Part shown: one piece after another, positions 53,939-60,597 of the stretch | Numbering within the stretch: position 1 is the first letter of the stretch | Layout: each line of letters begins with the position of its first letter | Assembly (NCBI RefSeq): GCF_900188245.1 | Contig: NZ_FZOK01000001.1 | Location: forward strand, 310,001 to 374,000 | DNA: 64,000 nucleotides | Direction of reading: 5' to 3' | From: Belliella buryatensis | Lineage (GTDB): Bacteria; Bacteroidota; Bacteroidia; Cytophagales; Cyclobacteriaceae | Program-made: the position numbers and the translations under genes | The notes under the pieces: model-generated | What the model saw: the letters and a program-made list of their open reading frames with translations, nothing else | The model's database searches: none | What the model was told of the DNA's origin: nothing

Positions 53939-54312
53939 TATCAGACTTTAACGACCCGGAATTGAGTGGGAAATATTTGGGAACCATCACCAAAGATTTC
54001 ATCAACGTATCTGACATTCTCAAGGAAGCCTCTTATCAGGTAAGAAGCAGGAAATTCTCCCAATTCCCGATATTTCCAATTTCTAAAGAAGAGCAACCAA
54101 TCGGCCAACTCCTGTTGGGAAAAGAAGAAAAGAAACTGGATTGGAATTATTATATCACCTATGTAGATGAATTTATTCAAAGGAAATTGATCGCCGAAGA
54201 CTTATTGGAAGAATTCGAAAAAAACTACAAAAACCCTGATGAATTCTGCTGCCTTTTTGTGATGGATAAGGAGTTTACAAGTTTTGTTTATATTCCATTT
54301 CCTGAGGAGTAG
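53935..54312 (+). CDS. Small conserved protein, unknown function
   Basis: A 125-residue soluble acidic protein (ISDFNDPELSGKYLGTITKDFINVSDILKEA at the N-terminus, DEFCCLFVMDKEFTSFVYIPFPEE at the C-terminus). No motif is recognised. Its ATG overlaps the rlmD stop (ATGA), so it is translationally coupled to the rRNA methyltransferase. A bidirectional terminator follows. Role in RNA modification would be a guess. Confidence 0.6.
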   Translation: MISDFNDPELSGKYLGTITKDFINVSDILKEASYQVRSRKFSQFPIFPISKEEQPIGQLLLGKEEKKLDWNYYITYVDEFIQRKLIAEDLLEEFEKNYKNPDEFCCLFVMDKEFTSFVYIPFPEE

Positions 54313-54364
54313 GAAGAAGCTCGCGAAGGAGGCGGAGGGGCAAAGGAGCGTAGGATAACTGAAT

Positions 54365-54400
54365 AAAAAAGGGGGAGCGAATGCTCCCCCTTTTTGTTGA
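54365..54400. terminator. Bidirectional terminator
   Basis: AAAAAAGGGGGAGC-GAAT-GCTCCCCCTTTTT: an 11-12 base GC-rich stem with A and T flanks, between the convergent small gene and thiL. Confidence 0.9.
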
Positions 54401-54407
54401 AAATATT

Positions 54408-55439
54408 TTAAAAATGCTTCCAGCCTTGAGCTTTCAGTTCTACTACTGTTCCGCTCTTGGTGACTAGATTTTTGCCATCTTCTGGCTTGGTGGTATGGCC
54501 GATAAAGTGGATATCTGCATGTTTCTCCAACTTCTCAAAATCTTTTTGATCAATCGTAAAAAGCAATTCATAATCCTCGCCGCCATTGAGCACACAAGTA
54601 ATCGGATCCATATTCAGTTCCACAGCTGTATCAAAAGTCTGCTTGTCTATGGGGAGCTTATCTTCATAAATCGTCACGCCAACATTGGATGCTTTGCAGA
54701 TATGAAACAACTCAGAAGCCAACCCATCCGAAATATCTAACATGCTGGTAGGCACAACACCCAATTCTCTCAGCTCGTGGATGATATCCATTCTTGAATC
54801 CGGCTTCAACTGACGGGCTGTCACAAAAGTGTATTTATCCAAATCAGGCTTCATGTCTGGGTTAGCCATAAATACCTGCTTCTCTCTCTCCAAAATCTGC
54901 AATCCAACCAATGCTCCACCCAAATCTCCAGTCGCGCAAATGATATCATTCACTTTTGCACCAGATCTGTAGGAAAGCTCTTCTTTCTTTGCTTCGCCAA
55001 TGGCAGTGATAGAAATCACCAAACCTGAACGAGAAGCCGTGGTATCTCCACCTATCACATCCACATTATAATGTTCTGCAGCTGCATTGATTCCAGAATA
55101 TAAGGCATCAACAGCTTCTACCGAAAAGCGATTAGACAAAGCAATGCTCACAGTAATCTGCTTTGGAATGGCATTCATGGCTGCCACATCAGAAATATTA
55201 ACCGCAACAGCTTTGAATCCCACATGCTGCAAAGGCGCATAGGCCAAATCAAAATGTACACCTTCTAGCAACAAATCCGTGGTCACTACTTTGACATGAT
55301 CGCCAGCTTCGATGACTGCCGCATCATCTCCAATTCCCTTGAAAGTTGATGGGTTTTTGATTTTGATACTTTTATTCAAATGATCAATCAGGCCAAACTC
55401 ACCCAATTCACCGATTTCTGTTCTTTTGCTATCTTCCAT
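54408..55439 (-). CDS. thiL: Thiamine-monophosphate kinase
   Basis: Phosphorylates thiamine phosphate to thiamine diphosphate. The 343 residues from the ATG at 55439 have FKGIGDDAAVI, TTDLLLEGVHFD with the nucleotide-metal Asp, AVNISDVAAMNA, VIGGDTTAS and LDISDGLASELFHI. The GTG further upstream would overlap the epimerase. Five bases separate it from the epimerase gene, suggesting one transcript. Confidence 0.93.
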   Translation of the reverse strand: MEDSKRTEIGELGEFGLIDHLNKSIKIKNPSTFKGIGDDAAVIEAGDHVKVVTTDLLLEGVHFDLAYAPLQHVGFKAVAVNISDVAAMNAIPKQITVSIALSNRFSVEAVDALYSGINAAAEHYNVDVIGGDTTASRSGLVISITAIGEAKKEELSYRSGAKVNDIICATGDLGGALVGLQILEREKQVFMANPDMKPDLDKYTFVTARQLKPDSRMDIIHELRELGVVPTSMLDISDGLASELFHICKASNVGVTIYEDKLPIDKQTFDTAVELNMDPITCVLNGGEDYELLFTIDQKDFEKLEKHADIHFIGHTTKPEDGKNLVTKSGTVVELKAQGWKHF

Positions 55440-55444
55440 AATTC

Positions 55445-55846
55445 TTATTTTCTCTCTTGACACAATTCCACCAAAACGCCGTTGGTAGATTTGGGATGTA
55501 AAAATACAACTAATTTATTGTCCGCCCCTGATTTTGGCGTTTCATTCAAGATTTCGAAGCCTTCAGCTTTGAGCCGTTCTACTTCCGCATGGATATCCTC
55601 CACATCAAAAGCGATATGGTGAATTCCCTCAGATTTTTTTTCCAAGTATTTCGCTATTGGACTATCAGGCCTAGTTGCTTCTAAAAGCTCGATTTTAGTC
55701 TCTCCAACTTGGAAAAATGAAGTCATCACTCCTTCCCCTCCTACTTCCTCTTCCTTGTAATGTTCTTTTCCCAAAAGCTTCTTAAAAAGTTGATTAGACG
55801 CTTTGAGATCTTTGACCGCTATTCCTAAATGTTCGATTTTTCTCAT
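55445..55846 (-). CDS. mce: Methylmalonyl-CoA epimerase
   Basis: Converts (S)- to (R)-methylmalonyl-CoA in propionate or odd-chain metabolism. The 133 residues, from the ATG at 55846, have the glyoxalase-fold pattern IEHLGIAVKDL, IELLEATRPDSPIAKYLEKKSEGIHHIAFDV (His and Glu metal ligands) and VLVELCQ. Genes for the mutase are not in the window. Co-directional and 5 bases from thiL. Confidence 0.92.
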   Translation of the reverse strand: MRKIEHLGIAVKDLKASNQLFKKLLGKEHYKEEEVGGEGVMTSFFQVGETKIELLEATRPDSPIAKYLEKKSEGIHHIAFDVEDIHAEVERLKAEGFEILNETPKSGADNKLVVFLHPKSTNGVLVELCQERK

Positions 55847-55917
55847 GATTCTTGCATTTTGACAAAAATAAGGATTACTTCTTTGAAACGCTCTTTTATC
55901 AGAAAACAGAAATAAAT

Positions 55918-55953
55918 AAAAAATCCCAGACAACATATCTGGGACTTTCTTAA
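55918..55953 (-). terminator. Intrinsic terminator of the fasciclin gene
   Basis: On the minus strand AGTCCCAGA-TATGTTG-TCTGGGATTTTTTA. It lies about 30 bases after the fasciclin stop and upstream of the epimerase gene. Confidence 0.8.
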
Positions 55954-55980
55954 ACCATCTAAACTCCTCTATTTAGTCTT

Positions 55981-56538
55981 TCAATTGGGCAGCAACACTT
56001 TGTCGATCACATGGATGATTCCATTAGAAGCCTCTACCGTACCAAGTATTTTACCTCCATTGATCAAGACGTCTCCTGCTTCATTCACCATGATTTCAAT
56101 AGACCTTCCATCAGCTGTCCCCATTTTTCTTCCATCAACAAAGTCTCCTTTTTTGTAAACTCCCAGAAGCACATGATACTCAAGGATATCTCGGAGTTTT
56201 CTCTGATTTTCTGGCCTAATTAATGATTCCAAAGTTCCAGCAGGCAATTGGTCAAAAGCTGCATTTATTGGTGCAAATACTGTAAATGGACCAACATTGG
56301 TCAAAGCATCTACATAATCTGCCGCTTGCAAAGCTGCAACAAGGGTACTATGATCAGCTGATCCTACCGCAACTTGCACGACATTGGGATTGGAAACATC
56401 ATCTTTTACACCAGATTGACCCACTGATTTTCCTGTAGCTTGTGGTGTTGATGTGGTAGATTCTATACCAGTTCCACCACAAGCCATCATGCTGCTGACC
56501 AGAAAGGCGCCCAGCAAAATTTTTAAAGTATCTTTCAT
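55981..56538 (-). CDS. Fasciclin-domain lipoprotein
   Basis: A 185-residue lipoprotein (lipobox SMMAC, Cys20) with one FAS1 domain (about 50-185): STLVAALQAADYVDALTNVGPFTVFAPINAAFDQLP, then YHVLLGVY, GDVLINGGKI and NGIIHVIDKVLLP. A Ser/Thr/Gly linker joins lipid anchor and domain. FAS1 proteins act in adhesion or haem-related roles. A near-perfect palindrome lies 32-55 bases upstream of its start and is shared with the Rrf2 gene and others, so it is probably regulated with them. Confidence 0.88.
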   Translation of the reverse strand: MKDTLKILLGAFLVSSMMACGGTGIESTTSTPQATGKSVGQSGVKDDVSNPNVVQVAVGSADHSTLVAALQAADYVDALTNVGPFTVFAPINAAFDQLPAGTLESLIRPENQRKLRDILEYHVLLGVYKKGDFVDGRKMGTADGRSIEIMVNEAGDVLINGGKILGTVEASNGIIHVIDKVLLPN

Positions 56539-56569
56539 ATTGATCGGGTTTGATTAACAATCAAAATTA

Positions 56570-56593
56570 ATAAAGGATAAATATATCCTTTAT
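56570..56593. promoter_or_regulatory. Rrf2-type operator O1, fasciclin upstream region
   Basis: ATAAAGGAT-AAATAT-ATCCTTTAT: perfect 9-base arms, 6-base centre. It matches operators near the Rrf2, HEPN/MNT and nnrS-like genes. Confidence 0.65.
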
Positions 56594-56950
56594 GATAAAC
56601 GTCAGGTTTTTAGAGTTTTTACTCTGTTTTTTAAAAAATAATTCCTAGAAAACATCCTGTAAAATCAAGTGCTAAAACCATAGACTCCTCTTCTTACAAA
56701 AATCAATCGACAGACTAATACTTTTCATTCGCTGAAAAAAATACTTATATTTAAGAATGATGCATTTTGCAAAAAAGAAAAGCTTAAAAATTACCTGATT
56801 ATGATTACCAATAATTCATTCTACGAACTTGTCTTTTTACCACATTCATTTTTCTTGGAATCACCTAAATCCTGGAACCTGCAAACTTAAAAAAACAGAA
56901 GCCCCTGCAGTAATATGATTTCAACCATTAATCTTCCTTTTTAAAAATTT
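56594..56950. other. Divergent intergenic region upstream of the hydroxylase-family gene
   Basis: About 357 bases of AT-rich sequence. No repeat, hairpin or clear -7/-33 pair was found besides operator O1 at its left border. Confidence 0.4.
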
Positions 56951-57847
56951 ATGAATAAAGAAAAACTCACCTTAGAACAAGTCTTTAGTTTAGATTTGCC
57001 TAATATCATCCTGTATGCAGCACCTGTCATGATAGGATTGGTTTTGTTAGAATGGTTTTTCTCTTACAGAGAGAAGAAAGACTACTATGATGGTAAGGAT
57101 ACCATTTCAGCAACCTTCATAGGCCTAGTTAATGTGGCCATGAGCGCTGGAATCAAAGTAGTTACATTTGGAATCATTTTGTTTTTCTATAATCTTGTCC
57201 CATGGTCTATTCCCAATACCTGGTGGGCTTTTATACTTTGCTTGTTTTGGCTTGATTTCTGGAGATATTGGGCACACAGGGTTGCCCATGAAAATAGGTT
57301 TTGGTGGGCAACACACGTGACACATCACAATTCTGAAAAGTACAACTGGTCCGTATCTTTCAGATTGAGTTGGACCCAACATATCAAGATCATTTTTTTT
57401 ATACCTGTAGCTTTAGCAGGTTTTCACCCCGTAGTATTCTTTATTGTACATCAGATCGCCGTATTGTATCAATTCTGGATACATACCGAATATATCACAA
57501 AACTCCCAAAACCTATTGAGTATTTCTTTACCACCCCTTCCCATCACAGGGTTCATCATGCGAGCAATGAAAAGTATTTGGATAAAAACTATGGGTCAAC
57601 ATTTATCATCTGGGATAGGATGTTTGGAACTTTCATGCCAGAAGAAGACCGACCTACTTACGGCTTGACCAAGCAAGTGAATTCATATAATCCAATCACA
57701 CTGAACTTTCATGAATGGGCGGATTTGGTTCGAGATGTCAAAAATTCTAAATCGCTCAAGGAAGCTTATGCCATGGCATTTTCAAGGCCCAGCGAATTAG
57801 AAACTATCAAAGAGAAGTTTAGAGAAAAGGAAAAAGTCAGTCTATAA
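56951..57847 (+). CDS. Fatty acid hydroxylase / sterol desaturase superfamily protein
   Basis: A 298-residue membrane di-iron enzyme. About four helices surround the eight-histidine motif set: HRVAHENRFWWATHVTHHNSE near 110-130 and TTPSHHRVHHASNEKYLDKNYG near 195-217. Substrates in this family include fatty acids, carotenoids, sterols and ether lipids. Nothing in the neighbourhood decides. It is monocistronic with its own strong terminator. Confidence 0.88.
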   Translation: MNKEKLTLEQVFSLDLPNIILYAAPVMIGLVLLEWFFSYREKKDYYDGKDTISATFIGLVNVAMSAGIKVVTFGIILFFYNLVPWSIPNTWWAFILCLFWLDFWRYWAHRVAHENRFWWATHVTHHNSEKYNWSVSFRLSWTQHIKIIFFIPVALAGFHPVVFFIVHQIAVLYQFWIHTEYITKLPKPIEYFFTTPSHHRVHHASNEKYLDKNYGSTFIIWDRMFGTFMPEEDRPTYGLTKQVNSYNPITLNFHEWADLVRDVKNSKSLKEAYAMAFSRPSELETIKEKFREKEKVSL

Positions 57848-57852
57848 AAGCA

Positions 57853-57882
57853 TAGAAGCCAGCCGTACGGTTGGCTTTTTTT
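57853..57882 (+). terminator. Intrinsic terminator
   Basis: AAGCCAGCCGTACGGTTGGCTTTTTTTT: a 9-base stem with a G:T pair, a short loop and a T run, right after the hydroxylase stop. The T run ends close to the Rrf2 stop codon. Confidence 0.85.
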
Positions 57883-57886
57883 TATT

Positions 57887-58327
57887 TTACACATCAAATC
57901 TAGCCAAGACAGTCTCTCCACTCTCTACTTCAAGGGCGAGTTCTTTGAGTGTCTTTTTGGTGAGCATGCTTACTACATGGGTTCTTACTTTTTTGATTTC
58001 ATGATGTAGCGGACAGGGATTGGTTTCAGAGCATGCTTTCAATCCAAGACTACAGCCACTGAAAAGTCCATCTCCATCTATGGCTATCACGAGGTCTTGT
58101 AAGGTGAGTTTTTCATGTTCTGTCCCCGCATAAAAACCACCAGAAGGGCCTTTTTGAGAGCCTATGACTTTTTTTCTGACTAGTTCTTGGAGGATTTTGG
58201 CAGTAAATGGCTCGGGAGCATCCACGTGTTCTGCCGTCTCCTTAGCGCCTACTTTTACCCCTTTGAGACTTTGTGACCATATATATATGACTGCCTTGAT
58301 TCCGTACTGACAAGCTTTTGAAAACAT
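57887..58327 (-). CDS. Rrf2-family regulator with candidate Fe-S cysteines
   Basis: A 146-residue winged-helix regulator. The DNA-binding part has AKETAEHVDAPEPFTAKILQELVRK. Cys92, Cys99 and Cys105 (GCSLGLKACSETNPCPLHH) lie where IscR and NsrR ligate their Fe-S cluster, with spacing x6 and x5. This supports a nitric-oxide or redox sensor. Its own upstream region carries a copy of the palindrome found near four other genes. Whether it is NsrR-like or IscR-like is not decided by sequence; no isc/suf genes are nearby, but nnrS-like and nrdD/nrdG are. Confidence 0.88.
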   Translation of the reverse strand: MFSKACQYGIKAVIYIWSQSLKGVKVGAKETAEHVDAPEPFTAKILQELVRKKVIGSQKGPSGGFYAGTEHEKLTLQDLVIAIDGDGLFSGCSLGLKACSETNPCPLHHEIKKVRTHVVSMLTKKTLKELALEVESGETVLARFDV

Positions 58328-58348
58328 ATAAATACAATTTCTTGCTAA

Positions 58349-58372
58349 ATTAAGGATAAAAATGTCTTTATA
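58349..58372. promoter_or_regulatory. Rrf2-type operator O2, Rrf2 autoregulation
   Basis: ATTAAGGAT-AAAAAT-GTCTTTATA, 21 bases upstream of the Rrf2 ATG. Same half-sites and 6-base centre as O1, with mismatches. Confidence 0.5.
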
Positions 58373-58378
58373 ACAGGA

Positions 58379-58693
58379 TTAGACTTTTTCTTTGAGCCTG
58401 TAAAAGACCTTCCCTAACCTATTGATATGTTCAATCAGTGAAGGTGATTTTAGTTTGTGAAAAATAGAAATATCAAAAAGATAAGGAGTATTTAGCTCAT
58501 CAATTTCCTGCGAAATCATCGAAAGTAAGTCTTCTTTTAAGCGCTCTCCCTTTAAAGTAATATCAATATCCGATCCTTCTCTGTAGTTTCCCTTGGCTCT
58601 TGAACCATAAATCACCACCTCCTCTACTTCAGGAAATTTTTCAAACACTTTTTGAATTTTTTCAATCGTTTTATGATCTAAACCAAACTTCAT
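58379..58693 (-). CDS. MNT-type nucleotidyltransferase (antitoxin)
   Basis: A 104-residue minimal nucleotidyltransferase with GSRAKGNYREGSDIDITL: Gly30-Ser31 and Asp42/Asp44 as the metal pair. MNT antitoxins neutralise HEPN toxins, in studied cases by AMPylation. Its start overlaps the HEPN gene stop by 4 bases, so the toxin comes first and the two are coupled. Confidence 0.88.
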   Translation of the reverse strand: MKFGLDHKTIEKIQKVFEKFPEVEEVVIYGSRAKGNYREGSDIDITLKGERLKEDLLSMISQEIDELNTPYLFDISIFHKLKSPSLIEHINRLGKVFYRLKEKV

Positions 58694-59088
58694 AACAATG
58701 ATTTCATTTTTTCCTCAAACGCTTCAAATAGCACAAAGTAATCTTCAACTACTTTCTTAAACTCTACAATCAATACGTCTTGATTGTATGTATGTACTGT
58801 TTTATTTCTACTTTCAATCATGTCCATCCAAATTTGTCCTTTTTGAATTAATCCAATATTAAATGCTTCTCTAGTGGCACTTCTGGAACCAGTAATATTT
58901 TGAATCCCTTCAAATTCAAGGTAATCCTTCATCACTTTCCAGGCTAACTCATGCGTAAATTCAAAACGTTGTAATATCCCTTCTTTGATAATATCAATTG
59001 GGTTCACTCCATTGTCTTCAATCGCAGCCTTTAATTGACTAAAAGCCTTTTGATAGTTTTCAAACCGCTGTTTCCACCTGATATCCAT
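58690..59088 (-). CDS. HEPN-type protein (HI0074 family; toxin of HEPN/MNT pair)
   Basis: A 132-residue all-helical protein of the nucleotidyltransferase-substrate-binding group: QRFEFTHELAWKVMKDYLEFEG and GQIWMDMIESRNKTVHTYN. The R-x4-H motif (Arg94, His99) of ribonuclease-active HEPN proteins is intact. The upstream region has a palindrome like the Rrf2 operators, unusual for a toxin-antitoxin pair. Confidence 0.87.
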   Translation of the reverse strand: MDIRWKQRFENYQKAFSQLKAAIEDNGVNPIDIIKEGILQRFEFTHELAWKVMKDYLEFEGIQNITGSRSATREAFNIGLIQKGQIWMDMIESRNKTVHTYNQDVLIVEFKKVVEDYFVLFEAFEEKMKSLL

Positions 59089-59130
59089 TTTATTTCGAAT
59101 TGAATGCTATATGAATGATTGATTCCAGTG

Positions 59131-59146
59131 AAGATAAATATATCTT
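59131..59146. promoter_or_regulatory. Rrf2-type operator O3, upstream of HEPN/MNT
   Basis: AAGAT-AAATAT-ATCTT, 43 bases upstream of the HEPN ATG. Identical centre to O1. Confidence 0.55.
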
Positions 59147-59233
59147 TTTTAAAATGGGTTTTTACTTTCTTAAAATTTAGGGAAAGCACTCTATTAAAAT
59201 TCCTATGATTGTTTCTCAAAAGGCAAATGAATT

Positions 59234-60367
59234 TCAAGACTGTTCTGTGACTTTATTCTCTGTGTTTTTAATTTGAACACGAACAGAAGTATTGATTCTT
59301 TGATAAAATTTAGAATACGCGATCTTAGTAAGGACAATTAGCGCCATCAAAGCAAAAATGATTAAAATTGACCACCCATTAGCCACACCAAACCACAATC
59401 TCCAATCTGGTAATTTCAATAAACTACTCCCTATCCTACCAATTAGCGTCAATTGAAAGATCATCCAAGCGGGCCATAGGATTGGGTGATAGGGTTTTTC
59501 TTTGATATTCATGATCATGGGAAAGATGATCGGCGCATGTGCCCAAATCATAGAAAATGTAAAACCCAGAAAGAAAGTATGTAAGTAAAGGTCATAAAAC
59601 AAAGGGTGCATTTCCATAAAACAAAGCACCAAACCATTTACAACCAGCCATAAATAACCTACCCTTAAACCTATTCCTATATACTTGAACTGCCGCTCTT
59701 TTTTCGAAACGACTTTTGCCATATCAAAATGCAATAACCAAAAAGCAATAAATATCACAGTACCGCCCATGAGCCAATTCCCTATCCCATGAAAAGGAAT
59801 CCACATGCCTACAAAATTCAAACCTAACAGTACAAATAAAATATTCTTTGCAAAAGTTGGTGTGGGGAGAAACTTACTCAACTCTAGCCGCTCTCCGACA
59901 ATAGTGAACAACAAAAACCCCATCCACCAGGGCACAGCTGCTGGAATAAACCCCGTATAAATCATCGTGAAATTCCCCAAAAACCAAGAAATAGCACCTA
60001 AAGACATCACAAATTGATAAGGTTGAGGATGTCTGATGCTTTGTAGATACATGATGATCACCAAACCGATACTTGCTCCCATAATTAAAAATTGGCCAAA
60101 AGTGCTCCACCCCGGCAACAACAAAACCGGGATGGAAACACCACTTAAAAAAGCAACAAACAACCAAAGTTTATTTTTCATCACCATCGCTCTCTCCAGT
60201 GTAATCAAGGTTCCTAAGAAACCTCCAACCATCAATACACCATGCTGAGACGCAGTTTCCGAAATATTCCAATCTACAAAGCCTAACCTCACAAAACCTC
60301 CTGCAATACCAAGTAGCAGCCCTGACAAAACCAATGGAAATACATAAAGTGGCTTCAAGAGTCTCAT
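59234..60367 (-). CDS. NnrS-like polytopic membrane protein
   Basis: A 377-residue protein with about twelve membrane helices. Conserved polar features are SQHGVLMVGGFLGTLITLERA at helix 2-3, VPWWMGFLLFTIVGERLEL in the middle and LHTFFLGFTFSMIWAHAPIIFP with His pairs in helix 9. This fits the NnrS family, haem- or copper-containing membrane proteins linked to nitric-oxide stress. It ends 145 bases before the HEPN/MNT gene. Two Rrf2-type palindromes lie upstream, between it and nrdD. The function is inferred from the family. Confidence 0.7.
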   Translation of the reverse strand: MRLLKPLYVFPLVLSGLLLGIAGGFVRLGFVDWNISETASQHGVLMVGGFLGTLITLERAMVMKNKLWLFVAFLSGVSIPVLLLPGWSTFGQFLIMGASIGLVIIMYLQSIRHPQPYQFVMSLGAISWFLGNFTMIYTGFIPAAVPWWMGFLLFTIVGERLELSKFLPTPTFAKNILFVLLGLNFVGMWIPFHGIGNWLMGGTVIFIAFWLLHFDMAKVVSKKERQFKYIGIGLRVGYLWLVVNGLVLCFMEMHPLFYDLYLHTFFLGFTFSMIWAHAPIIFPMIMNIKEKPYHPILWPAWMIFQLTLIGRIGSSLLKLPDWRLWFGVANGWSILIIFALMALIVLTKIAYSKFYQRINTSVRVQIKNTENKVTEQS

Positions 60368-60434
60368 ACTAAATCGGATTATTTTGTCCTTTTTTATTTG
60401 ATAAGAAAGAAGAGCTTAGCTCCATTAGTTTCTG

Positions 60435-60482
60435 AAGACAAATATATCAATTTTTTTCATTAAAAGATAAATTTATCTTTTA
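60435..60482. promoter_or_regulatory. Tandem Rrf2-type operators O5 and O4, nnrS-like/nrdD spacer
   Basis: O4: TAAAAGAT-AAATTT-ATCTTTTA at 60461-60482, a perfect 22-base palindrome. O5: AAGAC-AAATAT-ATCAA at 60435-60450, degenerate. Both lie in the 230-base divergent spacer, 68-115 bases from the nnrS-like start and 116-163 from nrdD. Confidence 0.7.
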
Positions 60483-60597
60483 TTAGTTTTTATGATATAT
60501 CTCAACCCAAAACATGACCATTTCTATTTCTGAAGCATACTATTGGCTCTACCTTGAAAAAGTTTTATGATCTTAAACAATCAAACCATCCCACCAT

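Noticed and set aside
59031-59237. Minus-strand 68-codon frame between the nnrS-like and HEPN genes
   Set aside because: It overlaps the HEPN gene out of frame and contains the operator region; no recognisable protein features.
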